The translations under genes were made by a program, and so were the position numbers. A stretch of 64,000 bases of DNA from Anoplolepis gracilipes (Eukaryota; Arthropoda; Insecta; Hymenoptera; Formicidae): contig NC_132973.1 in assembly GCF_047496725.1 (NCBI RefSeq), positions 7,601,233 through 7,665,232 on the forward strand, given 5' to 3'. The first letter of the stretch is position 1. The number at the start of each line of letters is the position of its first letter. This document shows positions 25,385-36,973 of this stretch, piece after piece. Under the pieces are notes generated by a model that did no database searches, had not been told where the DNA came from, and worked only from the letters and a program-made list of their open reading frames with translations.

Positions 25385-26896
25385 ACGGATGCATAATTTT
25401 AGCGAGTCATAAATGGCGCGTACGATCGCAGCGAATTACGTCAGGAGTTTTAGGGTTGCGTTCGGAAATCTATTCGTCAAAGTAAATCATTTGACTAACC
25501 AATCGGAATCAAAGATTTCCTTGTCCTGATTGGTCAATCAAATGCCCTATTATCTATGTATTTTCAGACGCTAGGCGAACTGCTCCGAAAACTGCTGCCA
25601 TCTAGTACATTTTGTGATCGTTTGTGATTATTGTTCCCGCTCCCTCTTGTCAGTCCGCGAAAAGTACTAATAAAGTAGCATTCAGCGTCTACAGAACGCT
25701 AATTAGTGTGTAATATCCGATTATGTCGCGTGTGCTAACGTCGCGATCGCGAACGCATGCGAGAAATTAATTTGGTCGCACATAAATCCACGCAAATACT
25801 CGTGCCCGAAAGCGCGTGACGTCACAGCTCCAATTTGAGTCGCCTAAAGTTCGCGCGTGATTTTACGACGGCGGTTACCAGGCATCTCATCTCGACGCGA
25901 ATTTCTGGAGTTTCACAAGTGATCTTGAACGGATTCCAATCGGACGGGGGTGTGTTTTCGGCCATAGTTTCGAATAAATTCGTGTTAAAGTATCCCTACG
26001 CGACAAATTAAAGTTCGTCTTTCGTAAATCGCAGGTCAGCTATTATCGGTATGCGTAGTCCGATTTCGTGTATCGCTCTCAGCGACTCTCGCAAGCGTAT
26101 CGGCAATATTTGCTAAGAGACGTAATTTAATCGTATTAATTATCCAAGTAAGCAAGAAAACGCAACGATCGTGAGTGTATACAGTAGTCGGAAAAAACGC
26201 TTTTTTGTTTCGCGAAGCGGCCGGCCGGATTCTCGGAATCGCATCAAGCGCTCTCTCGACGGCCGTTAGGATTTTTTATCTACCGAGATTCGACGACTCG
26301 CTTTTCCCATGTTCAATTATCGGAGATTATACGTGTCGATAGCCCGGGGATTTGACGACGGTTCGCCGAAATTCTCGAAATTCGGTGGACAATTTTTTTC
26401 CGAGCGTGACAATAGCTTCGCGGTATCCGAGTGCGTTGCAATAATCGCGCACGATAATCGCGATCGTCGTGAATAAGTGAAATAAAATGTATAGTAAAAT
26501 GTACTAAAAAATAGTGAAGGAAATAAGTTTAATGTCGAGTGAAAAATAGAAAATGCAGTGAAGTGTAGGATGACTCTTGGATATCGGCGAGGGATAAAAA
26601 TATATTTGGAATAACGTCAAGGATAATATCATCGTTTTCGAAGATTTTGGCAATTTCCGAGTCCGTTGCTGGGAAAGTTGCGATAATTGTTCGAGAGTGG
26701 CGATGGGCCTCGAATAAAGCGGCGATGCATTGCAAGGAGCATCGGTTATTCGCGCGCGCAAGGCTCTCGCGTTTCTCGCGTTTTTCCGAAACGCGTCGAA
26801 AATTGTGACAGCTAAAATCCGGACATCGCCGCGCGTCGTGAATGAGAGAAAAAGTAACGCGAGACGCGAGTGCAAAGTGTTTTGAAACTTTTACAG
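25385..26896 (+). promoter_or_regulatory. CpG-rich promoter and probable long 5' leader, plus strand
   Basis: CpG-rich region with promoter signals: two CCAAT boxes facing each other in an inverted repeat (25,488-25,505 and 25,527-25,544), a full palindromic CRE TGACGTCA at 25,817-25,824, an initiator-like TCAGTC near 25,650, and a CTCF-like CTGCCATCTAG at 25,596-25,605. No long frame crosses it, as expected for an untranslated leader. It leads into a strong splice donor at 27,020. The gene it serves was not identified inside the window. Confidence 0.4.
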
Positions 26897-27019
26897 TGGT
26901 TTATTCCAATGCAGAGGTTGATTTGCATAGGAAATGGTACCGGCATTTCACCGGAATTACTCAACAAGCTCCAGAGAAGTCTGAATATTCGGAAATTCGA
27001 AGAAGAAGTACATCTAAAC
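26897..27019 (+). other. Candidate exon with strong splice donor, frame uncertain
   Basis: The segment follows CTTTTACAG (a fair 3' splice site) and ends at ATCTAAAC/GTGAGT, a near-consensus donor. Two frames are open. One contains VDLHRKWYRHFTGITQQ and SEYSEIRRRSTSK. The other starts at ATG 26,909 and contains GNGTGISPELLNKLQRSLN and FEEEVHLN. Neither matches a family I recognise. It could be the end of a long first exon (with the acceptor a coincidence), a coding first exon, or leader only. Immediately downstream lies a transposon-like element at 27,256. Confidence 0.35.
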
Positions 27020-27783
27020 GTGAGTAGAATTATTTGTTTCATTGATAAAACGATAGAGAAATATATACCTATGTATAATAAATCCATCATCAATAATAAA
27101 TATTTTAATATCACAAAAAGTACAATTTTTACGATCATAGATTTATAGACATTTAAGGTAAAAAGTATGTGATTCTGAATTTCATTTTCCCTGTTTATCA
27201 ACAATGTAAAACTGTCTAGAATTAAAAATGAATAGTGCGAATTACGTTAGAGAGTCAGGGTGTCTACTCCTGAAAAAACATGGAAAACCGTGAATATTCA
27301 GGGATTTCTTTTGTATCTGGAAAAATCAGGAAAGTCTCATGGAATTTTATTGGGATTCAAGGAATTTTTTCGAAAATTTTTCTTTTGATAATTTTGCTTT
27401 TCATTTTGTAAACAGTCAGCCGTGTATGTGAAACTGGCGTCTTATTTTGTAGAAACTTATTAACTTTTTATTTTTGGCTTTATTTTTGATAGTTCTAGAG
27501 TTCTTGATAAGATTAAACAAATAATTCTGACTATTAAACAAAAAAAAATAACTCGAGACAAACTGATTGTGAGATGTCAAGTTTACTGCATCTTGCTTTG
27601 TTCGTTGACGATTTTTGTAGCATTTCTTATCAGATTTTAAGCGCTTGAAAATTCTATGATAGTTTTATAAAAAGTTCTAAGTGTAAAAATTATTAGAATA
27701 TAAATTAAATAATTAAATTGTTTGAGATACCGGATATGTAAATATTGAGACGCTCGTATTTTCGCTCATCCATAATAAATTAA

Positions 27784-27877
27784 TTGTGCATATGTATAGA
27801 AAGCGTCATTAATGCCTTTACAAATAAATTTATGCACATATTAGTACATTTATATATTTTGTATATATATATATTTT

Positions 27878-27919
<42 letters not shown>

Positions 27920-27985
27920 AAAATATACATCTTCTAATATGTGCATAAATTTATGTATAAAGGCATTAATGATCCTTTCTGTACA
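27784..27985. repeat. Inverted repeat around a (TA)n core
   Basis: Arms of about 55 bp (AGCGTCATTAATGCCTTTAC and TAAAGGCATTAATGATCCTT) face each other across (TA)n. It lies inside the 27.3-29.0 kb element and may be a second, smaller element inserted there. Confidence 0.6.
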
Positions 27986-28393
27986 AACTGTAAAAATGAT
28001 AAATTATATATTTGTTCTATTGTTTGGTAACAATTATTTGTTTATATCAAAATATTTGAATAATTATACTATAATTTCCTTTATAAGACTATACTCGTAT
28101 AATATTTGTCTATATATTATTGAATAAAAATATCGCTCCTGATTTCTTGTTACACATATATATGTTAATATATTCTACGATTATAAATATATATTCTAAT
28201 TTTTATTATTATATTTTCTTCGCGTGTAGAGAAAAATTACTATTATATTATTTCGTCGCGGAGTAAAGAATAATACAGAGAATAAACACACGCGGCGCGA
28301 AGCGTATTACGGTTGGCAAAAAATAAATACGTTTACCATTTCGAACGATCTACTTTGTAATTTATTTAATAAATGTTCTAATAATTTTTACGT

Positions 28394-28399
<6 letters not shown>

Positions 28400-28447
<48 letters not shown>
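28400..28447. repeat. (CT)n microsatellite
   Basis: Inside the 27.3-29.0 kb element. Confidence 0.95.
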
Positions 28448-29008
28448 TTTTAGAAATTAAATGTAATTGCAGAATAACGAAGAATAACACAGCTCATCAA
28501 TCGACAGAATTATCGAAAAATGATTAGCGTTTAATTTGACAATGTAATTAATATTTTTATAATTTTTACGCATAGAACTTTTTATATAAGTATTGTGAAA
28601 CTCCTAAGCGCTGATAAGAAATGCTTAAAAACCGTCGGCAAATAATGTGAGACAACGTGAACTTGGCGTTTCAGTTTGTCCCGTATAAACATATACATAC
28701 ATATTCTTTGTAATTTTTAAAGATAAAGAAATGAAAATTTTATATAAATAAAAAATTATCTTATGAAAATTATTCAGTCTTTTTTAGTACATTTATAAAT
28801 CTAACATTTTAAAACTTAAGAGACTCCGTGTTTTTCCTTCGTATGAATAAAAAACATTAAAAAATGCGTGTAATAAAAAAATTTATTTTAGAGAAAGTTG
28901 TATGGAAAACTTTTGAAAATATTCTTTTACTTGGAATTTTGAACAAAATACCTGGAAAATTAGGAAATTTTCAGGGAATTTTTTTACAAGATTTAAGTAG
29001 ACACCCTG

Positions 29009-29936
29009 AGAATCAAATTTTTTGAAAAATAAACTCAAAAAATTTTTTTCAATTGCATATAAATTATTATGGAATTATGAATATATGTAATACTCAATAA
29101 TGTGTGTGCGTATAAAATAGTTAAAAAATATTAAATAATTAAATATTAAAAAATTTAAATTAATATAAATATTAAATTAGTAAACTAAATATTATATATT
29201 AAATAAATATTAATATATGTTAAGCTAATATGTAAGGTTGTTTTACGCTAAATGCAAGATGTATAAACGTGCAGACTGCGTCCGCAGTTTGCGATGTAGA
29301 TACTGTATAACCCTGAGTAAGGCAGTAGATTCTTGACGAAACATCCAGTCGAAGGACTCCGTCTGCCGTTTTCCCACGCGTATCTGTCTCTTTCTTTTTC
29401 TCTTGCCTCATTTCCCAACAAATTAGATCTCGCGATTTATACCGCGCGCGTATTTATTTCGCCTGGTTAATCGATTCAAGATTGCCGATTGCGATTTGCA
29501 ACGCGTCGTCTCTCGGTCGTTTTCCTTTGATCCTTCTCTCCACATGCGGAGAATTAAATCGCATCGACGAGAAACCATAAAATACGGGCGTCGATTCAAT
29601 ATATTTCATTTGAGAATTTTCCTCTTCATCTCGATCAATCTTTAATTGGAGTTTGATATGCATAATCGAAAACAACGATTTGCATATCCGTTCATTTTCG
29701 ATAGTTATTTTTTTTCTTTCTTTTTTCAAAGTCTTTATTTTTTTTATTTTTATCGTTACACGTCTGCGAAAACGTATTATAATTATACGAATACATGAAA
29801 CGAAACATATTACGTTCAAAGAATGTACAAAGATATAATAAAAGTAAGGATATTTTTTTTTATATACGAGAAATTGATCGAACAATGAAATTAATGATAT
29901 GATATGACTTTAAATTTCATGTATAATATATAAAAA

Positions 29937-29977
<41 letters not shown>

Positions 29978-32900
29978 TATGATATAATATTTTAATATTA
30001 ATAATTTTAATATAATTTATATAAAAATAATTCATTAACATAATTTATATAATTTAATTGGTTAAATATTCATTAAATAATATTTGTGACTCGATCGTTC
30101 CAATGTCAATACCCTTACGGATACTGCTTTGATTATTTTTAAATATCTAGGGTGAGGAAGTTGTTCTATGTCCGATTTCTCATCATGCTTGCAGCGAGGT
30201 TGCATTCCACATGATCGTTATCGCTGCATGCATTGACCTTCGCGGAAAATGCGTCGCTTTAGTGCCGCTATTAAGTTAGGTATTCTCAATATTCACAAAT
30301 AATAATGTGCATCGTATCGTCTGGATATACGACGACGAGTTAACCTGCGTTCCACGAGAATTGCACGACGCTCCGGCAATTCCGTTTGCTGCATCAAGCA
30401 CACACCGAGCGAGGATAATAATGGGATGATTTATTGCTGCGCATTCCGAGATGGCGAGTTTTGTTCGAGCGAGAAAACTTAACAATAGACAGTGGGATTG
30501 CATAAAAATACGATCAGTATTGTACAGATAAATAAGAAAAAAAAAAATTTTCTATCCTATTTTTAAATCTTTACAAAATGAAAACAAAAAAACGGAGTAT
30601 TTTAAGGCTTAGTCAAATATTACTTTACAACAATAAATTTGAAATCACATTTGAAAAAATATCTTAATAAAATGTGTTGGATTAAAAAAAAATACTTTCT
30701 CGCGATTTTTCCTCATCGGCTGACGGTCTTCGCGCTTTCACCTGACCAATATTATACGGGTGTTACGTTCTCGACTGAAATTAACTGCGGCAAATTGCGC
30801 GCGAGACGTGATATTCGTCAATTGCCAATTACCATAAAAGGGCGCTTTACGATCGGCCAACCAACGAGTTGAAAATTGCCGATATTGACCAACGGTTGAC
30901 TGACAGTACCGGTAATTTTATGGAACGCTAGCACTATCGCGATAAATGCGAAACGATGATTATAAATGTACTTTCGCCGCATCAAGGAACAATGTAACTC
31001 GACGAACAAGCGCCTTGACCTAAACCGCCTTTTCCCAACATATTCGAAAAAATGTCGATTAAAGAGCTTATCAGTGATCGAAAGGATTAATATATTTATT
31101 CATTTTTCTAAGAAAAAATTGAAAATTGTAATAATATATAAAGTTCTTGAATTTTAAGATTTTTTTCTTATAAATATTTTGAAAAAAAAATTCTACGCAT
31201 TTTGTGTGAATTTTGTGAATGTTATTATGGAATATTTATGAATTTTTATGGAAATTTTAGTTCAAAAAAAATTTTAAGAATTTTAGAAACTTAAAATTTT
31301 ATAATTAAAAAAAAAATTTGCCATATAGTGTGTCTCTGGTATACTTTAGTATCATTTAAAAATAGCCAATTAATTAAATAAAGGACAGTGAGTGTAACGT
31401 AGTACAAGGATACTGAAAGATCGCAAAAACGAAGAATATCGTGAGTATAATGCGGTTTCGATAAGCCGTAAATATCATCCGCGTCATAAACGCATTGCAG
31501 GCATGTAAACAAAAAGTGTCGTAACGGGATTATAAACGGGTTTTATCGTCGGACATTAAATTTCTCCAGTGTTATTAGCGGGTTAATGGAACAGTTGTTC
31601 AAAGTTAATTGCGTTACGGCGAGGGAAAAATTTCTAGAGAAAACCGAAGCTTTGATATACGACGCGTGATAAATTATTACGCTTTTTTCTCATTTTTTGT
31701 TTTACCTATCGTTCAGAAATGTCACGAATAAAATATTGCAAAAAAAAAAAAAGAAACTGTCAAACTGTTTGCAAATAAAATCTAAATCTGTTACGTATTA
31801 AACTAGAGAGATAGATATAAATTGTAAATTGTGTATAAAAGGAAGATACTTAATAAGAAGTATTTCAGTATATATATATATATATATATCTTTCTGTTAT
31901 TATCGCAAAAAGATTTTATACTCTTAATGTAGCCACTTTTATACGATACTTTTATACGCGAATGGATCGTAATATCAGGACTATAAATGCTAATAGCTGC
32001 AACCGCCGGCAATTTTAAGCGTTCCGTAAATCAAACAAGGAGATTTTAGAGGACACGTTTTAGTTAACGACATCTTTTTCAGAGACAAATCAATATACAT
32101 CCGACGATTACTCGTTATTCTCGTCTCGAAGGCCGCGTGCCCGTTCCATCGCGCGCGCAATCGCAACAGTTGCAAAATGCACGATATTTATCGTAATGAA
32201 AGAAAGAAGAAACCAAGTCTCTTTCCCTCTCGCGCCCGGTTTATATCCCGCTTCTCATGAGTATCCGTTTTCCAGGCTCGCAATGTCGTTTCTCCTTATG
32301 AAACGCGTGTTTTTGCTTCGACGTACGCACATCGATAGATCTAACGACGCCGATCGACCGATTGCGCAATCGGACGTTATTAACTGCGGGTGCCAACGGC
32401 AGATTCCTCTCTCTCTCTCTCTCTTTCTCCTCTCGTTGTGAAAAAAAGTAATAACTATACGAGTTATGTACTAGTGGCCTTTATATAACACTCGTCCTTC
32501 TCTCATCTTTTTACGGAATTGCGAAAAAAAACAAACAAGAATTCGATTAAATTAGCTAATAATCGTTAATTGTTTATAAAGTCCTACAAAGCTCGTTATT
32601 ACTTGATATATTGCAACGGATTTTAGGATTTTTAGGAAAATTACGAAAAAACTTAATTTACTTAGAAAAATTGTACATAATCGTGCATTTCATTTTCAAG
32701 ATTTTCAGAAAATTTCAATGTTTGAATAGACCGCAACGTGTTATGTTGAATTTATCTCAACAGAAAATCGGATAAATATTTAGACATATTTGATACTTTG
32801 ATACGTGTATATATATATATGTATATAAAACTTTTCAAAATTTCTAACGCAAGCTCTGAGAAAGACAGTGTGCTGCCATCTTTTAGGAGCACCAGGAAGC

Positions 32901-32981
32901 ATCAGCAAATATTCGTTATCAATGATATATCATGCGTGTATTTTGCAATAATGTACTGATAATAAATATTTATCCACGTAC
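29009..32981. other. Non-coding; possible intron of the 33.0 kb gene
   Basis: No exon recognised on either strand. CpG-richer patches at 29,220-29,640, 30,090-30,500, 30,700-31,030 and 31,900-32,420. A CTGCCATCTT motif at 32,873 lies 110 bp from the MGNGSSCC exon. Confidence 0.55.
29943..29972. repeat. (TA)n microsatellite
   Basis: Uninterrupted. Confidence 0.9.
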
Positions 32982-33023
32982 CTTCTTGTTGCGATACGCG
33001 CAGCAGGACGATCCGTTACCCAT
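32982..33023 (-). CDS. Candidate first coding exon of a cyclin Y-like protein (MGNGSSCC N-terminus)
   Basis: On the minus strand ATG at 33,023 begins MGNGSSCCAYRNKK and then meets a canonical donor AAGAAG/GTACGT in phase 0. Met-Gly-Asn with a nearby Cys-Cys pair is the pattern for N-myristoylation plus palmitoylation, which anchors proteins to the plasma membrane. Cyclin Y, the membrane cyclin that activates CDK14/Eip63E, starts with MGNxxSCC in animals as I recall it, with the Cys pair at residues 7 and 8 as here. If the frame continued past the donor it would stop within four codons, supporting splicing. The assignment is an inference from 14 residues. No later cyclin Y exon was recognised to the left, so the next intron would have to be very long, or the gene is another lipid-anchored protein. 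Confidence 0.45.
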
Positions 33024-33330
33024 GATTCCAGCGATCGATCCCGACAGTGATCTCGATCACCACATCAAGTAGTTGCAATTTCTTACTCTGCTCGAGACAT
33101 CGTCCGCGTCTTCGTCGATCACTTCCCTCCTCGTCATCCTGGTCGCGCTCGTGAAAACCTGTCCCGTGAAAGTCGCTGTTTATAGGCGTCATTTCTTTCA
33201 GAGCCGAAAATCCACTCTTTTCCAATCGCACTGCATTCATTCGTTTCGTAATTTTGCTCTTATAAAATTTTTTATCGTTTTATTTTTGTGTTATTCATCG
33301 AAAATTCAGACTTGCTCACGTTGTACGTTG
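33024..33330 (-). other. Possible 5' leader of the MGNGSSCC exon
   Basis: Minus-strand sequence immediately upstream of the ATG at 33,023. It is less AT-rich than its surroundings and has no clear 3' splice site close to the ATG. A 74-codon frame ending at 33,016 overlaps the ATG in another phase and would act as an upstream frame if transcribed. Start site not determined. Confidence 0.3.
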
Positions 33331-34829
33331 AAGTAGGTTAAAATGGAAAAAATGAAAAAATGCTGCTGCATTTTTTTGCCGTTTTAAACGGAGTGCGTTT
33401 GCAATTAAGATTTTAATCGCGTGACTAATTGATCGTGCTTGCAACATTTTAATTAATGTTCGCCTTAATTTGCTTTGCCTTGCCGCCCTATTTATCTTAA
33501 TATTCTGTACAATGAATTAAAACACTTATCTTATTTTTTTCGAGACGAGAATCACACGATCAGGATTAAATGATAAAATTGAATTAAAATTGAATTAATG
33601 TGAGAAAGATTACTTTTTTTGGAATTTTAATAAAATTACAAATAAAAAAGTGAATAATTATAAAAACCTATTAAAAACCAGTAACAATTTTCTATTACAT
33701 CTATATGTAAATTAATAAAAATAAGTGAAAAATATAAAAGTATGCTGATAACAAGTCAATTACCAATTATAATCAATTATTTATCAATCTCACCATATCA
33801 TCAATTATAATTAAATATGAACTTTAGTGTTGTTTTAGTTATTTGTCAGATATTAATTTTAGGTATAAATATAATTTTTTATAATAATCATCTGATATAA
33901 TGTAATGGTTAATAATTTTGAAATGATTATAATTAATGATTTATAAATATTGACGATTGTCACACAAGAAGTTTTTCTTATAATAAAAATAGAATATGAT
34001 GCGCATTGCAAGCTTTTTTTAGATTACTCAAAGTCGTACTCAAAGTCTCACTTGTTCGCGTTTGTTACTTGATAGACCGTTTTTATTTATTTTCCCATAT
34101 AGTTTCTTATAAATAAATTTTATAAATAATAATTAAAAATTTTTGATATAATTTTTCGTCCACCATTTAAATCCACGATTTCTTTCTTTCATAGATTTTA
34201 TTTTTTAGATTATTTTAAAGCTTTTTTTAAGCTTTAAATATTATTTATGTCATGATTTACATGTTTTGGCAAAACTATTATATTATAAAGGTTGCAAATG
34301 ATTCATAAATTCTTTTTTATTCTTTTTATAATTTGCAAATATTATAAAATATTATAAAAATATTTGTCTATTTTAATGCAATAAAATCATACGAATAAAG
34401 ATAATAGACAATCGAGAAGAATAGTATTCAATGATAATATATTATATTGCTAGTGTTTTCATTTCAAAATATTTTGTCCGGACAAAAAGAGAAAAAAAAA
34501 CGTGTAGCGATCCGAGAGCCAGAAAATCAGTTTTAAATATATTATACGTTGTTACAAAGTTTTCGTATTTTACCATTCACTAGCAAAAATATTTGTTAAA
34601 AATTTACATTGTAAAAAAACATCCCAATATAAAATATAAATTATATCAATACGTAGAAAAAACGCATAAATGTTTTTGTTTGTGACATTCACTTTTACTT
34701 TTCTATTCAGATAAGAATTGTTTTTTGCAAACTGCATTTTTAATATCAATTCTCTTTCGTATTTGTTATAACGTGATGTGTATATTAGTAAAAATTATTA
34801 ATTACATTCTTTTCAGAGAGTAACTTTTT

Positions 34830-35430
34830 TTCTTTTACCCTTAAATTGTATTCGGTTCGTACATAATCCCACGTAGCGATTGTTGTTGTATTAGAAAAGT
34901 AAGTCACGTTACAATAGTGTAATCCGGAGATAAAGTAACTCGATTCGCGATTTCGGACTAATCGCTCGCGTGTCGGCGTACTTCGCGACAACGGTATACG
35001 CGTATCTACGCACACACGTGTCGATAAACTTCCAAAAACTGCCGGCCAAAATTGTAGAAAGTCCTGGCTTACACGCGCGCACCACGCGGACAGCGGACCG
35101 ACGCGCGTGTCGACGCGTGCGCGCGTGAGCGGGCGAGCGAGCGCACGGTACCAATATCCATATACTGGCGAGTCACCGCTTTATTTTCCACCGTTACATC
35201 ACTGTCGTCGGTAGCTTCGCCTCTCGGCGTCGTCGCTTCACGGTAACATGTCTGACAGACCGCCTCTTGCTCTTATCGGCGCGCAAAACATTTCGAACGA
35301 AACTGCAACTCGTACGCATAATCTGCATAGGATGCAGATTACGACGACGCATTGCGATGCAATGCGATCGGCCCGTAGTCGATTGAACTGTTCGGTACGA
35401 AATTTAAAACCGAAATAAGATTTCAACTTG
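34830..35430 (-). promoter_or_regulatory. CpG-rich promoter-like block
   Basis: A block dense in CG dinucleotides (runs such as CGCGCGTGTCGACGCGTGCGC around 35,100) in an AT-rich neighbourhood. On the minus strand a possible donor CGT/GTAAGC lies near 35,072, so this could be a non-coding first exon feeding the 33.0 kb coding exon. Direction is not certain: plus-strand donors (ACG/GTAACA near 35,242) also exist. A long poly-T run borders it at 35,442. Confidence 0.35.
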
Positions 35431-35441
35431 CTAAACTTTAT

Positions 35442-35469
35442 CTTTTTTTTTTTTTTTTTTTTTTTTTTT
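35442..35469. repeat. Poly-T tract, 28 bp
   Basis: Longest T run in the window; borders the CpG-rich block at 34.8-35.4 kb. Confidence 0.95.
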
Positions 35470-36918
35470 GAGTCTTCTTTTTTTCAGATAAACTATAATT
35501 TTAAAAAAAATTGATTCTCTGATGATATTTAACATTGCCTCTCTGTATATATATATATTTACGAAAAGTATTTTTTTTAGTATTATTTCTGCGATTCTAG
35601 ACATTTCTTATGTAACTGACGTATATTTTGTACAATTTTATTAAATAAATATAGCTTTTTAAATTTTCATATAAGTTGAATATCTTAAGAAAAAACTTCA
35701 CATTAAAATTCGATCTTCAAATTGATATACACGTATTTATAAAATGATAGGTAGGTATATATAACTTTTCAAGTGGTTTCTCTCGAGACTTAAAACCGCT
35801 TCAATTTATTAAGGCTAGATGTGTCATAACAAACCTGTTCTTTAATGAAATTTGTTAAAAAAGTCGTTTACCTTTTTTAAGCTGTAAAAAATGCAAAAAT
35901 TTGTTGTAACATATAGAAATCTCGTAATATATGGGTGTCTTCAAACTTTATTTGACGTCATATTTATTATATATATAATCGAAACGAATAATTAATTCAT
36001 ATTATTGATAGAAATGAATTCAAATTGTGCAATATACACATCTTAATTCACACTTTTTACAACTATGTTAATAGGCAACATTAACATATCTTTTGATTCG
36101 AAACTTCTTTCTTATATATCTTTTAAATCAAGTTTTTATTTTAATTAAAATACAGTTTATATTAATTTTTATTTTACATTTGTGAAATATATTCTCATTT
36201 AAAAATTTGTCGAAAATATCTCTGTCTATTAATTTTTTAATAAGACATACAAGATAATTTTACACGTGAAAGACTAACCAAGTTAATATCGCAATTGACG
36301 CCGATAGTTTGTTGTGATTGTTTTAACGCTAAGTTACATAAACATGTTGAGATTATCATACTGATCAACATGTTTTTCTTTCACAACAAGTGAACACGCA
36401 GCTCAAGTGCGAGAAGCGATGGAAGCGAATGCATCGCGCAATGCGCTCGCTGCGCTACTGACGCCATTGCGCTATGCACTGCCGCGCCGTCTCGCGCGCA
36501 GAGCACGTGTTGACAGTAAACACATTGGCTTACGTCACATACGACACGGAAACCCGTTGTTTCGTCAATACAAAAATATTGATAAATGATAGGTTACGGA
36601 TTGAAAATAATGTTGCATCGTGGACTATATTTGAAGAAGAAATATTCATATTAATGACAATTTGTTGCGACTCAGTGTAGGTGTTTGATAAATTTAAATC
36701 CGAAAACTTGATTGTATATGTGAACGTTGAAAAGAAAGAAGAAACTAGAAATCTAAAGACATAAAAGACAAAGAGTATTCAATATTTTTTTATCAAAATT
36801 GTTATCTAAGACATTAAGCAATTTGCTTCTTTTAACTAGCATACTTTAGTAAATCGAATAAATATACATATAAAATAATGTAGTAATATTTTTACTAATA
36901 GTATAAGCGACGTAAGCC

Positions 36919-36973
36919 TTTCTAGAGAGATAAATGGCACAGATATTGTGCTAATATTTTATCTCTCTAGAAA
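36919..36973. ncRNA. 55 nt hairpin with perfect 16 bp stem, candidate pre-miRNA
   Basis: TTTCTAGAGAGATAAA (36,919-36,934) is exactly complementary to TTTATCTCTCTAGAAA (36,958-36,973); inside, GCACA (36,937) pairs with TGTGC (36,947) leaving a five-base loop. Size is at the low end for animal pre-miRNAs. It does not match a miRNA I know. Confidence 0.35.

Larger units (their letters stand above)
27256..29008. mobile_element. CAGGGTGTCTACT-ended element, long copy (1.75 kb)
   Basis: Begins CAGGGTGTCTACT at 27,256 and ends AGTAGACACCCTG at 29,008, giving 13 bp inverted ends. Flanks GAGAGTCA and GAGAATCA (7 of 8 equal) are a possible 8 bp duplication if the ends are set slightly inside, as in hAT elements. 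The interior carries (TA)n and (CT)n tracts and a nested inverted repeat at 27,784-27,985; no transposase frame. Two other copies in the window share only its ends. Confidence 0.7.
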
